Source of the DNA: Thermotoga petrophila RKU-1
GTDB lineage: Bacteria; Thermotogota; Thermotogae; Thermotogales; Thermotogaceae
Length of the DNA: 64,000 nt
Assembly (NCBI RefSeq): GCF_000016785.1
Contig: NC_009486.1
Location: 806,001-870,000, forward strand
Direction: 5' to 3'
Position 1 is the stretch's first letter. Every line of letters begins with the position of its first letter. Below are positions 1 through 7,279 of this stretch, piece by piece. The position numbers and the translations under genes were made by a program. The notes beneath the pieces are model-generated. The model had not been told where the DNA came from. It did no database searches and saw nothing but the letters and a program-made list of their open reading frames with translations.

Positions 1-406
1 CAAAGCCTTTGCCCATTCCAACTTCTTCAGAAGCGAAAGAGAGCAAGACATCCCTTGCGGGAGTTCTCAGGGCCTTCCCAAATCTTTCGGCGATGATGAG
101 AACAAGCGCTGTCTGCCAGTTTCCTGCAAGTGCGAGAGCCGGTACCGCAAAGAGATTTATCGCGTATCCCAGGATGGTGAAAAGCCAGTACTTCCGTGTC
201 TTATCGCTCAGAATTCCCGAAATCAATCTGAAGGCGTATCCTGTGAGCTCACCGAGTCCTACGGCAAATCCAAGAGCGGCGGCGCTCGCTCCCAGTGTCT
301 TCATGAACGGTCCAATGATGCTCCTTGCCCCTTCGTAAGTAACGTCCGCGAAGAGACTGACCAGCCCCAAAAGCACGATGAATAGAAAGGCCTTTTTTCT
401 GGACAT
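1..406 (-). CDS. MFS-family transporter, partial (N-terminal 135 residues)
   Basis: The 5' part of a membrane transporter that runs off the left edge of the window. The reverse strand reads MSRKKAFLFIVLLGLVSLFA, then a stretch with hydrophobic segments and the loop GILSDKTRKYW, which resembles the GxxxDrxxRr loop between helices 2 and 3 of the major facilitator superfamily. The ATG at 406 is preceded by GAGGAGGG. The gene diverges from the M20 peptidase with 60 nt between start codons. Family assignment rests on hydrophobicity and the loop motif only; substrate cannot be told from the fragment. Confidence 0.72.
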   Translation of the reverse strand, partial: MSRKKAFLFIVLLGLVSLFADVTYEGARSIIGPFMKTLGASAAALGFAVGLGELTGYAFRLISGILSDKTRKYWLFTILGYAINLFAVPALALAGNWQTALVLIIAERFGKALRTPARDVLLSFASEEVGMGKGF

Positions 407-440
407 AACATCCCTCCTCACCAGGGTTTTCTCAAAAGAT

Positions 441-448
441 AGTATAAT
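441..448. promoter_or_regulatory. Back-to-back -10 elements between MFS gene and M20 peptidase gene
   Basis: AGTATAAT gives TATAAT on the plus strand (443-448) and TATACT on the minus strand. It sits between two divergent start codons and could serve both. The -35 regions at 17 bp on either side are poor matches, so this is a candidate only. Confidence 0.4.
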
Positions 449-466
449 GTAATTGGAGGGATAAAA

Positions 467-1543
467 ATGAAGTGGATCGAAATTTACAAAAAACTCGTGA
501 ACATCGACACAGGACCCGATCTTCCATTCGAAGAGAAGCTGAGGCGAACGTCGTTTCTGACAGAAATCCTCGAAGACCTTGGTTTCAGAGTGGAAAAAAG
601 GGAAGCCGCTTACGTGGCCTTCCGTGGGAAACCGCCTTACATTACCCTCATAGGACATCTCGACACCGTCTTTCCCGAAGGTGAATCGAAGAGAAGACCT
701 TTCACAATAGAAGGAAACATCGCCAAGGGTCCTGGTGTTTGTGACATGAAAGGGGGAGTTGTGATTCTCCTTGAGTCTTTGAAAAGATTCCTCCAACAGA
801 ACGACACCGATCTCTGTGTGGTTCTGAATGTGGATGAAGAACTGGGATCACCGCTCAGTGGAGAATTGTTCAAAGAAGTTGCCGGTATGAGTTCCCACTG
901 TCTATCCTTCGAGCCGGGAAGAGAAAACGGAGAGCTCATATCCTCCAGGAAGGGAATCATCTCCCTGTGGTTGTTCGCTCGCGGAAAAAAAGGACACGCT
1001 TCGAGACTGGACGAAGGAGCCAACGCGATCGTTGAACTGGCTTTCAAAGTGATGGAACTCACTTCACTGAACGGGAGATTTCCAAACCTTACTCTGAATC
1101 CAACGATCGTAAAGGGTGGTGCGGAAAGCAACGTGACACCGGACAAAGCGGAGGTTTATTTCGATGTCAGGTACTACGATGACAAAGAGTACGAGTTTCT
1201 CGAAGAAACACTGAAACGACTCTCTGCTGTACATCCTGAAGCGAACGTTTCTTACAGCTTGAAACTCAGAAGGCTTCCTATGAAAGAAGATCCTGATTTT
1301 GTGAACATCGTGAAGATGTCTGCCGAAGAGATTGGAATGACTGTGAGTTTTGTGAGGGCAACTGGTGGAGGAGACGTGGCGTTTTTCTCGCAGAACGGCG
1401 TTCCTTCCATAGACGGCCTGGGTATTCCCGGTGGTAAGATGCACTCCGAGGATGAATACGCGAGACTCGATCAATTTGAAGATAGGGTGAATCTGGTTGT
1501 ACATCTTTTGAGAAAACTTGGAGGTGAAAAAAATGTTCGTTGA
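467..1543 (+). CDS. M20-family metallopeptidase (ArgE/DapE/CPG2 type)
   Basis: Cytoplasmic zinc peptidase/deacylase of 358 residues, the normal size for M20. Metal ligands are visible: H64-x-D66 (GHLDTVF), D93 in GPGVCDMKGG, the E124-E125 pair in DEELGSP, E149 and a C-terminal His in KMHSEDEY. The dimerisation domain follows around residues 165-270. The start ATG has GGAGGG six bases upstream. It overlaps the next gene by 11 nt, so the two are likely one operon. The natural substrate (dipeptide, N-acyl amino acid, folylglutamate) cannot be chosen from sequence. Confidence 0.9.
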   Translation: MKWIEIYKKLVNIDTGPDLPFEEKLRRTSFLTEILEDLGFRVEKREAAYVAFRGKPPYITLIGHLDTVFPEGESKRRPFTIEGNIAKGPGVCDMKGGVVILLESLKRFLQQNDTDLCVVLNVDEELGSPLSGELFKEVAGMSSHCLSFEPGRENGELISSRKGIISLWLFARGKKGHASRLDEGANAIVELAFKVMELTSLNGRFPNLTLNPTIVKGGAESNVTPDKAEVYFDVRYYDDKEYEFLEETLKRLSAVHPEANVSYSLKLRRLPMKEDPDFVNIVKMSAEEIGMTVSFVRATGGGDVAFFSQNGVPSIDGLGIPGGKMHSEDEYARLDQFEDRVNLVVHLLRKLGGEKNVR

Positions 1544-2921
1544 TACAACCTTAAGAGATGGACATCAATCTCTGATTGCGACGAGGATGAGAACGGAAGA
1601 TATGCTGCCTGCTCTCGAAGCGTTCGACAGAATGAATTTTCACTCCATGGAAGTCTGGGGAGGAGCAACCTTCGATGTCGCCGTTAGATTTCTGAACGAA
1701 AATCCATGGGAGAGGTTGAAAAAGATAAGAGAGGGTTTGAAGAACACGAAGATTCAGATGCTTCTGAGAGGACAGAATCTCGTTGGCTACAGGCACTACG
1801 CGGACGATGTTGTGGAGCTTTTCATAAAGAAAGTGGCGGAGTATGGACTGGATATCATACGTATCTTCGATGCGCTGAACGATGAAAGAAACCTGCAGAA
1901 ATCTATTGAAGAGTCAAAAAAGCACGGTCTTCATGTTCAGGTAGCGATCAGTTACACGGTGAGTCCTGTCCACACTCTCGATTACTATCTTGACTTCGCA
2001 AGAAAACTTCTGGATATGGGAGTGGACTCGATTTGTATAAAGGACATGGCGGGGCTTCTCACTCCAAAAAGGGCTTACGAACTCGTCAGGGCTTTGAAAG
2101 AGAAGTTCGGTGTTCCCGTTGAGGTCCACTCTCACTGTACCACAGGCTTTGCTCCCCTTGCGTATCAAGCGGCTTACGAAGCAGGGGCGGATTTTTTCGA
2201 TACGGCTATTTCTCCGTTTTCTATGGGAACGTCTCAGCCAACTTTTGAAACCATGTATTACGCTTTCAGAGGAAACGGAAAAGAGGATTTTGACAGAGAA
2301 GCGCTGAAGTTTCTGGTGGATCATTTCACGAAGGTGAGAATGAAATACATCGAGTACGATGTGGGGATGAAGTATCCAGATTCGAGGATCATATTCTCGC
2401 AGATTCCCGGTGGTATGTACTCCAACCTTCTCAAGCAGTTGAAGGAGCAGAGGATGGAACACTTGCTTGATAAGGTGCTCGAGGAGGTTCCGAGGGTCCA
2501 AAAAGACCTCGGTTATCCACCACTCGTTACACCAACGAGTCAGATCGTGGGTGTTCAGGCGTTTCTCAACGTGGTCTATGGTAGATACGAGCGGATAACC
2601 AACGAAACGAGGAATTATGTGAAAGGACTCTATGGTAGGCCACCCGCACTGATTGATCCAGAACTGATGAGAAAGATTCTTGGTGATGAGAAACCCATAG
2701 ATTGCAGACCTGCTGATCTTTTGGAACCCGAACTGGACAAAGCAAGGAAAGAATTGGGAATTCTTGCTGAAACAGACGAAGATCTCCTCATTGCTGTGAT
2801 CCTGGGAGAGGTTGGTAAGAAATTTTTGAGGAAGAAGTACGAGGAGAAGATCGGTGTGGACTTCAACTATCTCGAGTCTCTCTCTGACTTTACCGATGAC
2901 ATGCCGGTGTATCCAGTGTAA
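1533..2921 (+). CDS. Carboxyltransferase subunit (pyruvate carboxylase B / oxaloacetate decarboxylase alpha type), no biotin domain
   Basis: A 462-residue TIM-barrel carboxyltransferase, cytoplasmic, moving CO2 between carboxybiotin and pyruvate/oxaloacetate. The N-terminus carries the signature DTTLRDGHQS; the metal site is HSHCTTG, and the likely carbamylated Lys is in IKDMAGLL. The protein ends at DDMPVYPV, directly after the conserved C-terminal carboxyltransferase segment, so the usual biotinyl domain with MKM is absent and must be a separate protein. I chose ATG 1533 because GGAGGTG lies seven bases upstream; a TTG at 1518 in the same frame is less likely. Its 3' end overlaps the convergent histidine kinase gene by 55 bp. 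Confidence 0.87.
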   Translation: MFVDTTLRDGHQSLIATRMRTEDMLPALEAFDRMNFHSMEVWGGATFDVAVRFLNENPWERLKKIREGLKNTKIQMLLRGQNLVGYRHYADDVVELFIKKVAEYGLDIIRIFDALNDERNLQKSIEESKKHGLHVQVAISYTVSPVHTLDYYLDFARKLLDMGVDSICIKDMAGLLTPKRAYELVRALKEKFGVPVEVHSHCTTGFAPLAYQAAYEAGADFFDTAISPFSMGTSQPTFETMYYAFRGNGKEDFDREALKFLVDHFTKVRMKYIEYDVGMKYPDSRIIFSQIPGGMYSNLLKQLKEQRMEHLLDKVLEEVPRVQKDLGYPPLVTPTSQIVGVQAFLNVVYGRYERITNETRNYVKGLYGRPPALIDPELMRKILGDEKPIDCRPADLLEPELDKARKELGILAETDEDLLIAVILGEVGKKFLRKKYEEKIGVDFNYLESLSDFTDDMPVYPV

Positions 2922-3724
2922 ATCTCAAAAACGTTGTAATCTCCTTCTCTCCTGTAAGCGATTCTGAAGCCATGCATTTCGAAGAATTCTCTTGCGAGGT
3001 ACAGGCCCAGTCCTGTACCTTTGCTTTTTTTCTTTTTCTCGAAAAGATTTGCACGCACCTCATAGGGGATCTCTGGTCCGGGACCTTTCACGATGACTTT
3101 GTCTTTTTTCACGTGGACCTCCACCGGTCCCGCAGAATACTTCACAGCGTTTTCTATCACGTTGTAAAAGGCTCTGAAAAGCTTCATGGGATCAGCTTCG
3201 ACTTCCACGACGTCATCGTACTTGAAAATGACTTTTCCTGGGAATTTTTCCACCACGTCGTTCACGAGTTCGACGAGATTAACCGGCTCTTTTCTCAACC
3301 TTTCAAGACCAGCTTCGAGCTTGGCGAATTCGTAGAATTCTTCTATGATTTTCTGCAAATTTTCGTCCTCAACCTCATTCCATACGAGCGATTTCACATC
3401 GTGCACAAAACCGGTGACGATGTCTTTCAATTTTTCCGTTTCTTTTTCCTGAATCAGCGAATTTTCGACTATCGAATTCACCTCTTCGGCAAGTTTTGTG
3501 ATCTCATCGTTCAGGAAATCTTCGAATCGACTTTTTCTGGCTACAGCTTCTCTGAGCTTCCTCAGTCTGCTGGTCACCAGAATATGAGTAGCGAGACTAA
3601 CAAAGAGCGCTGAAAAGAAAGAGAAAATAACGACATCCACAAAGTTCATCCTGTTTCCCCAGAAGATTCCAAGTAAGGCTATATTCACAAGAAAGGTGAT
3701 AAGAAAGGTTCTCAAAGATATCAT
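2867..3724 (-). CDS. Sensor histidine kinase, partner of the adjacent OmpR-type regulator
   Basis: Membrane-anchored two-component kinase, 285 residues from the ATG at 3724, which overlaps the regulator stop as ATGA. Two transmembrane helices lie at about 7-24 and 28-50 with almost no extracytoplasmic loop, so the input is probably membrane or intracellular. The phosphoacceptor is H108 (GFVHDVKS). The ATPase domain has an N box (N188...N192) and G2 box KGTGLGL (236-242), but the G1 region reads VKGPGPEIP and lacks the normal Asp of DxGxGI. Last gene of the fur-znu operon. An upstream extension of the frame to 3862 only shadows the regulator gene. Confidence 0.88.
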   Translation of the reverse strand: MISLRTFLITFLVNIALLGIFWGNRMNFVDVVIFSFFSALFVSLATHILVTSRLRKLREAVARKSRFEDFLNDEITKLAEEVNSIVENSLIQEKETEKLKDIVTGFVHDVKSLVWNEVEDENLQKIIEEFYEFAKLEAGLERLRKEPVNLVELVNDVVEKFPGKVIFKYDDVVEVEADPMKLFRAFYNVIENAVKYSAGPVEVHVKKDKVIVKGPGPEIPYEVRANLFEKKKKSKGTGLGLYLAREFFEMHGFRIAYRREGDYNVFEIYTGYTGMSSVKSERDSR

Positions 3725-4383
3725 CTTTCTCCCCCCGTGAACATGTAACCCACACCCCAGATGGTCTTTATGTATCGAGGACGGTTTGGGTCGTCCTCTA
3801 TGGCTTTTCTGATTCTCTTTATGACTGTGTCCACAACCCTTGGTGAGACAGGGTCTTCCCAAAAGGTTTCCAGGAGTTTCTCTCGCGTGACGACTTTTCC
3901 GGCGTTTTCTGCGAGAAAGAGCAGTATCTCGAATTCTTTTTTGGGAAGATGTATTCTTTTCCCCTTCAAAAACACAGTAAAACCAGAGGCATCTATCTTC
4001 AGATCCCCGAAGTCGTACAGTCCCTTCTTTTCCCTCTCCAGAAATCTTTTCACTCTCACGAGGAGAATCTCTGGATTGAACGGTTTTGTCACGTAGTCGT
4101 CCGCCCCCGCTTCGAATCCTTTCAGAACGCTTTCATCATCGGAAAGGAGCGTTAGGAGTATCACCCAGGTTTCGGGTCGGGTTTCTTTTATCATCCTGCA
4201 GATCTCGTAACCACTGTAGTCTGGAAGCATGACGTCCAGAACCACAACATGAAAGACTTCCTCGTCGTTCAAAAAATCTTCTCCTGTGAGGAAGGTTTTC
4301 ACCTGTCCCAACTGCTGGAGTTTTTCACTCACCGTTTTCAGAATATTTTTGTCGTCATCCACAACGGCTATCTCCCACATCAT
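3721..4383 (-). CDS. drrB: OmpR/PhoB-family response regulator (DrrB type)
   Basis: DNA-binding response regulator of 220 residues. The receiver domain (1-120) shows the acidic pocket D9-D10-D11, phosphoacceptor D50 in VVVLDVMLPD and the Lys of YVTKPF. The winged-helix domain (about 125-218) ends with the typical PRVVDTVIKRIRKA and YIKTIWGVGYMF segments. It matches what I recall of DrrB (TM0126), whose structure is known. The start ATG overlaps the permease stop (ATGATGA), so it is translationally coupled to the metal transporter genes. Target genes are unknown. Confidence 0.93.
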   Translation of the reverse strand: MMWEIAVVDDDKNILKTVSEKLQQLGQVKTFLTGEDFLNDEEVFHVVVLDVMLPDYSGYEICRMIKETRPETWVILLTLLSDDESVLKGFEAGADDYVTKPFNPEILLVRVKRFLEREKKGLYDFGDLKIDASGFTVFLKGKRIHLPKKEFEILLFLAENAGKVVTREKLLETFWEDPVSPRVVDTVIKRIRKAIEDDPNRPRYIKTIWGVGYMFTGGER

Positions 4384-5177
4384 GAGAATTTTAGCATTGG
4401 AAGGAAAGAAACGAAAGCGATGATCACAATGACCGGACCTGGTGGCAGGTCGAGATTGTAAGCGGTCAGAAACCCCGCGAAGAAAACGCCGGTGCTGAAG
4501 ATGACGGATATTGTTGTGAGTGACCAGAAGGATTTTCCAAATATTTTCGAGACGAGTCCGGGAAGGATCAGAAGAGCACCTGTGAGAATCACACCAACCA
4601 CTTTGACGGTCGTCACCACGGTGATAGCGATGAACGAGGTGATCAGAAAACGGATGAGATCTGTTTTTATGCCATAAAACCTGGCCATTTTTTCATCTAC
4701 TATGAAATACTTGATGTCCCATCTGAACACCACGGTGAGGATCACGCTCAGGGAAAGGACAACGGCCGTTATCGCGACGTCGGTGCTGTTCACAAGAAGT
4801 ACGTCACCGAACAGATACCCCATCACATCTGTCTGATACCTTCCCGAAACAGAAAAGAGAACCACTCCAACGGCCATGAAGAAGGGAAGGAGGATGCCTA
4901 TGGCACTGCTTTCGCTGATCCTGGAGCGAGAAAAGAGACTCACCGCAAAAGCGAAAAGAAGAGCCGTGGCAAAGGCAATCAATCTGTGATCCGCTCCGAT
5001 GAGAGTGGCTACAGCAAGCCCGGCAAAGACTGCGTGTGCGGTTCCATCTCCTATGAACTCCATCCTTCTAAAAACCACTATTGGAGAAACAAGGCCGGAT
5101 AAAGACGCGACCAGGATTCCCCCAACGAAAGCTGTCCTTAAGAAACTGTACTCAACGAGATCGTGAAAGAAGCTCAA
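4380..5177 (-). CDS. znuB: Metal ABC transporter permease (ZnuB/TroC family)
   Basis: Integral membrane subunit of a zinc/manganese importer, about 265 residues with 7-8 hydrophobic helices. FRRMEFIGDGTAHAVFAGLA is the conserved loop of the ABC-3 family. I chose the TTG at 5177, which overlaps the ATPase stop codon (ATTGA) and has GGGAGG upstream; the frame stays open to 5228 but that part lies within the ATPase gene. Member of the fur-znuA-znuC-znuB-drrB-kinase operon. Confidence 0.9.
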   Translation of the reverse strand: MSFFHDLVEYSFLRTAFVGGILVASLSGLVSPIVVFRRMEFIGDGTAHAVFAGLAVATLIGADHRLIAFATALLFAFAVSLFSRSRISESSAIGILLPFFMAVGVVLFSVSGRYQTDVMGYLFGDVLLVNSTDVAITAVVLSLSVILTVVFRWDIKYFIVDEKMARFYGIKTDLIRFLITSFIAITVVTTVKVVGVILTGALLILPGLVSKIFGKSFWSLTTISVIFSTGVFFAGFLTAYNLDLPPGPVIVIIAFVSFLPMLKFS

Positions 5178-5896
5178 TCTCTCTCCCTCCCATGGTAGAT
5201 CTCGTAGTGTCTTGTTCCTCTGATCCATATGTCGAAGTCTGTGAAGATTCTCTTGAGGTCTTCAGGGTTGATCGTTTCAGTTGGACCATGACAGTGAAGG
5301 GTCCTGTTGAGACACATGATGGTGCTGCATTCTTTGAACACCATTCCGATGTCGTGGCTGACCATGATGACTGTGATATTTTTTTCTTTCCTCAATCGGT
5401 TCAGAAGCTCGTAAAAGGAAGCCTTTCCCATTTCATCCACTCCAGCCTCAGGTTCGTCCAATACGAGAATATCCGGATCTGAAAGAAGGGCCCTCGCGAG
5501 TGAGAGTCTCTGGAATTCACCACCTGAGAGGTTCTTTATCGGATCGTTTTCTTTGTGAAGGATCCCCACATCTTTCAAGGTCGATCTCACCTTTTCCCAG
5601 TCTATCTTTCTGTACCTGCCGTACATTCCCATCGCAGCGAACTCTTTTACGGTGATGGGAAACTCTCTCTGAACCTGATGGAGCTGTGGAAGGTATCCTA
5701 TCTTCCCTCTGACTTCTACCTTGCCTTCGTAATTCTTTATCTCCCCCACCAGAATTCTCACAAGTGTGGTTTTTCCTGCTCCGTTCGGGCCGATTACTCC
5801 AACGAATTCACCTTCTTCCACGGAGAAGGTTACATTCTTCAGGATCTCAAAATCGTTTATTCTGTAGGTCAGATTCTTCACTTCCACGATTTTCAT
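5174..5896 (-). CDS. znuC: Metal ABC transporter ATP-binding protein (ZnuC)
   Basis: Cytoplasmic ATPase of the metal importer, 240 residues. Walker A is GPNGAGKTT, the signature is LSGGEFQRLSLARAL, Walker B is ILVLDEPEAGVD and the switch His is in VSHDIG. Its ATG overlaps the stop of the binding-protein gene by 4 nt and its stop overlaps the permease start. Metal specificity is inferred from neighbours: the TroA-type binding protein and the Fur-type regulator. Confidence 0.93.
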   Translation of the reverse strand: MKIVEVKNLTYRINDFEILKNVTFSVEEGEFVGVIGPNGAGKTTLVRILVGEIKNYEGKVEVRGKIGYLPQLHQVQREFPITVKEFAAMGMYGRYRKIDWEKVRSTLKDVGILHKENDPIKNLSGGEFQRLSLARALLSDPDILVLDEPEAGVDEMGKASFYELLNRLRKEKNITVIMVSHDIGMVFKECSTIMCLNRTLHCHGPTETINPEDLKRIFTDFDIWIRGTRHYEIYHGRERD

Positions 5897-6696
5897 TTCA
5901 GCGCCTCCTGGATCACAGAAAGATTCTTTCTCAGGAGTTCCACGATCGTCTTTTCTCCGTTCACTCCGAGGGGATCGAGCACGAAGCTCTTCATTCTCAG
6001 TTCTTTTTCGAGGCTCGAAAGAATCTCTGCCGGCTGCTGTGGTTCTCTGAACAGGGCAGCAATCTGTTCTTTTTTCCTGAGGATCTCTTTGATCGTGGAA
6101 AAACTCGTGCTGTGTTCATGACCGCTGGAGAGTGGTATCAATTCCAGGCCGAATTCCTTGAAGAAGTACGTAAAACTCGGATGAGCCATCACCACTGTTT
6201 TTCCGGTGTAGGGAAGGAGAGTTTCGAAAGATTCTCTGATCACGGTGTCCAGTCCGCTTACGATCTCTTCTGCTTTCTGTCTTATTTCACTCTGTTTTTC
6301 CGGGAATTTCTCGATGAGAACCTGGTACAGTCCAGGAACAATGTAGTATTTGAGGAAGAAAGGATCGAGCCAGATGTGAGGGTTCTCGTCGACGAGAAGA
6401 AGTGCTGGAATGAAGTCTGAAACGAAAACTGTCTTTTCTTTGTATTTTTCCAAATACGTTTCCAATCCGAGTCCGTTCGCTACGATCAGATCCGCTTCTT
6501 CCAGAGTCTTAGTGTCGGAAGGCTTTAGTGAAAACAAGTGTGGATTCGCTCCAGGGGGAACAAGGAGCTTTACGCTCGCCGTATCGCCGAGCAGTTGAAA
6601 AACGATGAGGTAGTACGGGTTTATCGTGGTCACGATAGTTTTGCCGAAACTCAAAACGGTGACAGCGAGTACTAGAAGGAGAAGAATCCTCCTCAT
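5893..6696 (-). CDS. znuA: Metal-binding periplasmic protein (ZnuA/TroA family)
   Basis: Substrate-binding subunit for zinc (or manganese), 267 residues from the ATG at 6696. A signal peptide MRRILLLLVLAVTVLSFGK is evident, with no lipobox Cys. Likely metal ligands are the His of GANPHLF, NPHIWLD and MAHPSFTY plus a C-terminal Asp (VLDPLG), the order known in the cluster A-I family. There is no His-rich loop, seen in many zinc-specific members, so manganese remains possible. The ATG overlaps the fur stop (ATGA) behind AGGAGGTGG. Confidence 0.92.
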   Translation of the reverse strand: MRRILLLLVLAVTVLSFGKTIVTTINPYYLIVFQLLGDTASVKLLVPPGANPHLFSLKPSDTKTLEEADLIVANGLGLETYLEKYKEKTVFVSDFIPALLLVDENPHIWLDPFFLKYYIVPGLYQVLIEKFPEKQSEIRQKAEEIVSGLDTVIRESFETLLPYTGKTVVMAHPSFTYFFKEFGLELIPLSSGHEHSTSFSTIKEILRKKEQIAALFREPQQPAEILSSLEKELRMKSFVLDPLGVNGEKTIVELLRKNLSVIQEALK

Positions 6697-7058
6697 TTTT
6701 CCACCTCCTTTTTGCATTCCTTACAGATTCCGTGAATCAAAAACAGATGACTTTCTTCAGAAAAATCGTACTTTTCCTGGAGTTTTTTAAGAAATTCATC
6801 CACGCATTCTTCGAAAGGAAAGAGCTTCCCGCATTTCTCACAGATCAAAAAGTGATAGTGTCTTTTCTTCTTGAAGAAGTATCTCGGGCCACCCACACTG
6901 AAAGAACCCACGAGATTTCTTTCCTCTAAAAACTTCAAAGCCCTGTAGACCGTGGAGAGGTTCACATCCAGTTTTCGATGTATCTCCTCGGCAGTGAGAG
7001 GAACTCTGGAAGATTCGATTATTTCGAAAACGGCTTCCCTGTTTTTTGTCATCCTCAT
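6693..7058 (-). CDS. Fur-family metalloregulator, probably Zur
   Basis: Repressor of 121 residues: winged helix (1-75) with STVYRALKFLEERNLV as recognition helix, then a dimerisation domain with the regulatory site (RHYHFLICEKCG) and two structural zinc Cys pairs, CEKC and CKEC. It opens the metal transporter operon and is almost surely autoregulated, because a perfect palindrome covers the predicted transcription start 10-30 bp upstream. Zur is preferred over Fur from its neighbours, but iron or manganese sensing is not excluded. A second in-frame ATG lies two codons downstream. Confidence 0.92.
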   Translation of the reverse strand: MRMTKNREAVFEIIESSRVPLTAEEIHRKLDVNLSTVYRALKFLEERNLVGSFSVGGPRYFFKKKRHYHFLICEKCGKLFPFEECVDEFLKKLQEKYDFSEESHLFLIHGICKECKKEVEK

Positions 7059-7067
7059 ACTCTCACC

Positions 7068-7088
7068 TGCAAATGCAAAGCATTTGCA
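7068..7088. promoter_or_regulatory. Fur/Zur-like operator, perfect 9-3-9 palindrome
   Basis: Arms TGCAAATGC and GCATTTGCA are exact inverted repeats separated by AAA. The site starts seven bases downstream of the minus-strand -10 hexamer, so it covers the expected transcription start, and it abuts the ribosome-binding site of the Fur-type gene. TGCAAAT-n-ATTTGCA symmetry is typical of Fur-superfamily boxes. Binding by this protein is inferred. Confidence 0.85.
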
Positions 7089-7094
7089 AGTTAT

Positions 7095-7123
7095 ATTGTA
7101 CTACACACAGTCGCTGATTTCAA
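7095..7123 (-). promoter_or_regulatory. Promoter of the fur-znu-two-component operon
   Basis: On the minus strand, -35 TTGAAA (7118-7123) and -10 TACAAT (7095-7100) are separated by exactly 17 bp. The predicted start near 7088 falls inside the palindromic operator. Confidence 0.85.
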
Positions 7124-7180
7124 GATATCATTCAAACATTGTACTGATGATATATTTCTCAGTATTCATCGTGCTCTCCG

Positions 7181-7203
7181 ATTATACCGTATTATGGTAT
7201 AAT
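7181..7203 (+). promoter_or_regulatory. Extended -10 promoter inside an inverted repeat, upstream of aminomutase gene
   Basis: TGGTATAAT (7195-7203) is an extended -10. It forms the right arm of an exact 8-7-8 inverted repeat: ATTATACC (7181-7188) and GGTATAAT (7196-7203). No good -35 is present. The repeat may be an operator, or simply give a -10 on both strands. Confidence 0.6.
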
Positions 7204-7279
7204 GAAAATGGATGGCAGATGTCGTATTCGTCGAAGCTGAGTTCTTCGATGTTAAAACAAAAATCAGGAGGTGATTCGA

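Noticed and set aside
3725-3862. Longer start for the histidine kinase
   Set aside because: It lies wholly inside the response regulator gene, and the ATG at 3724 overlaps the regulator stop as ATGA.
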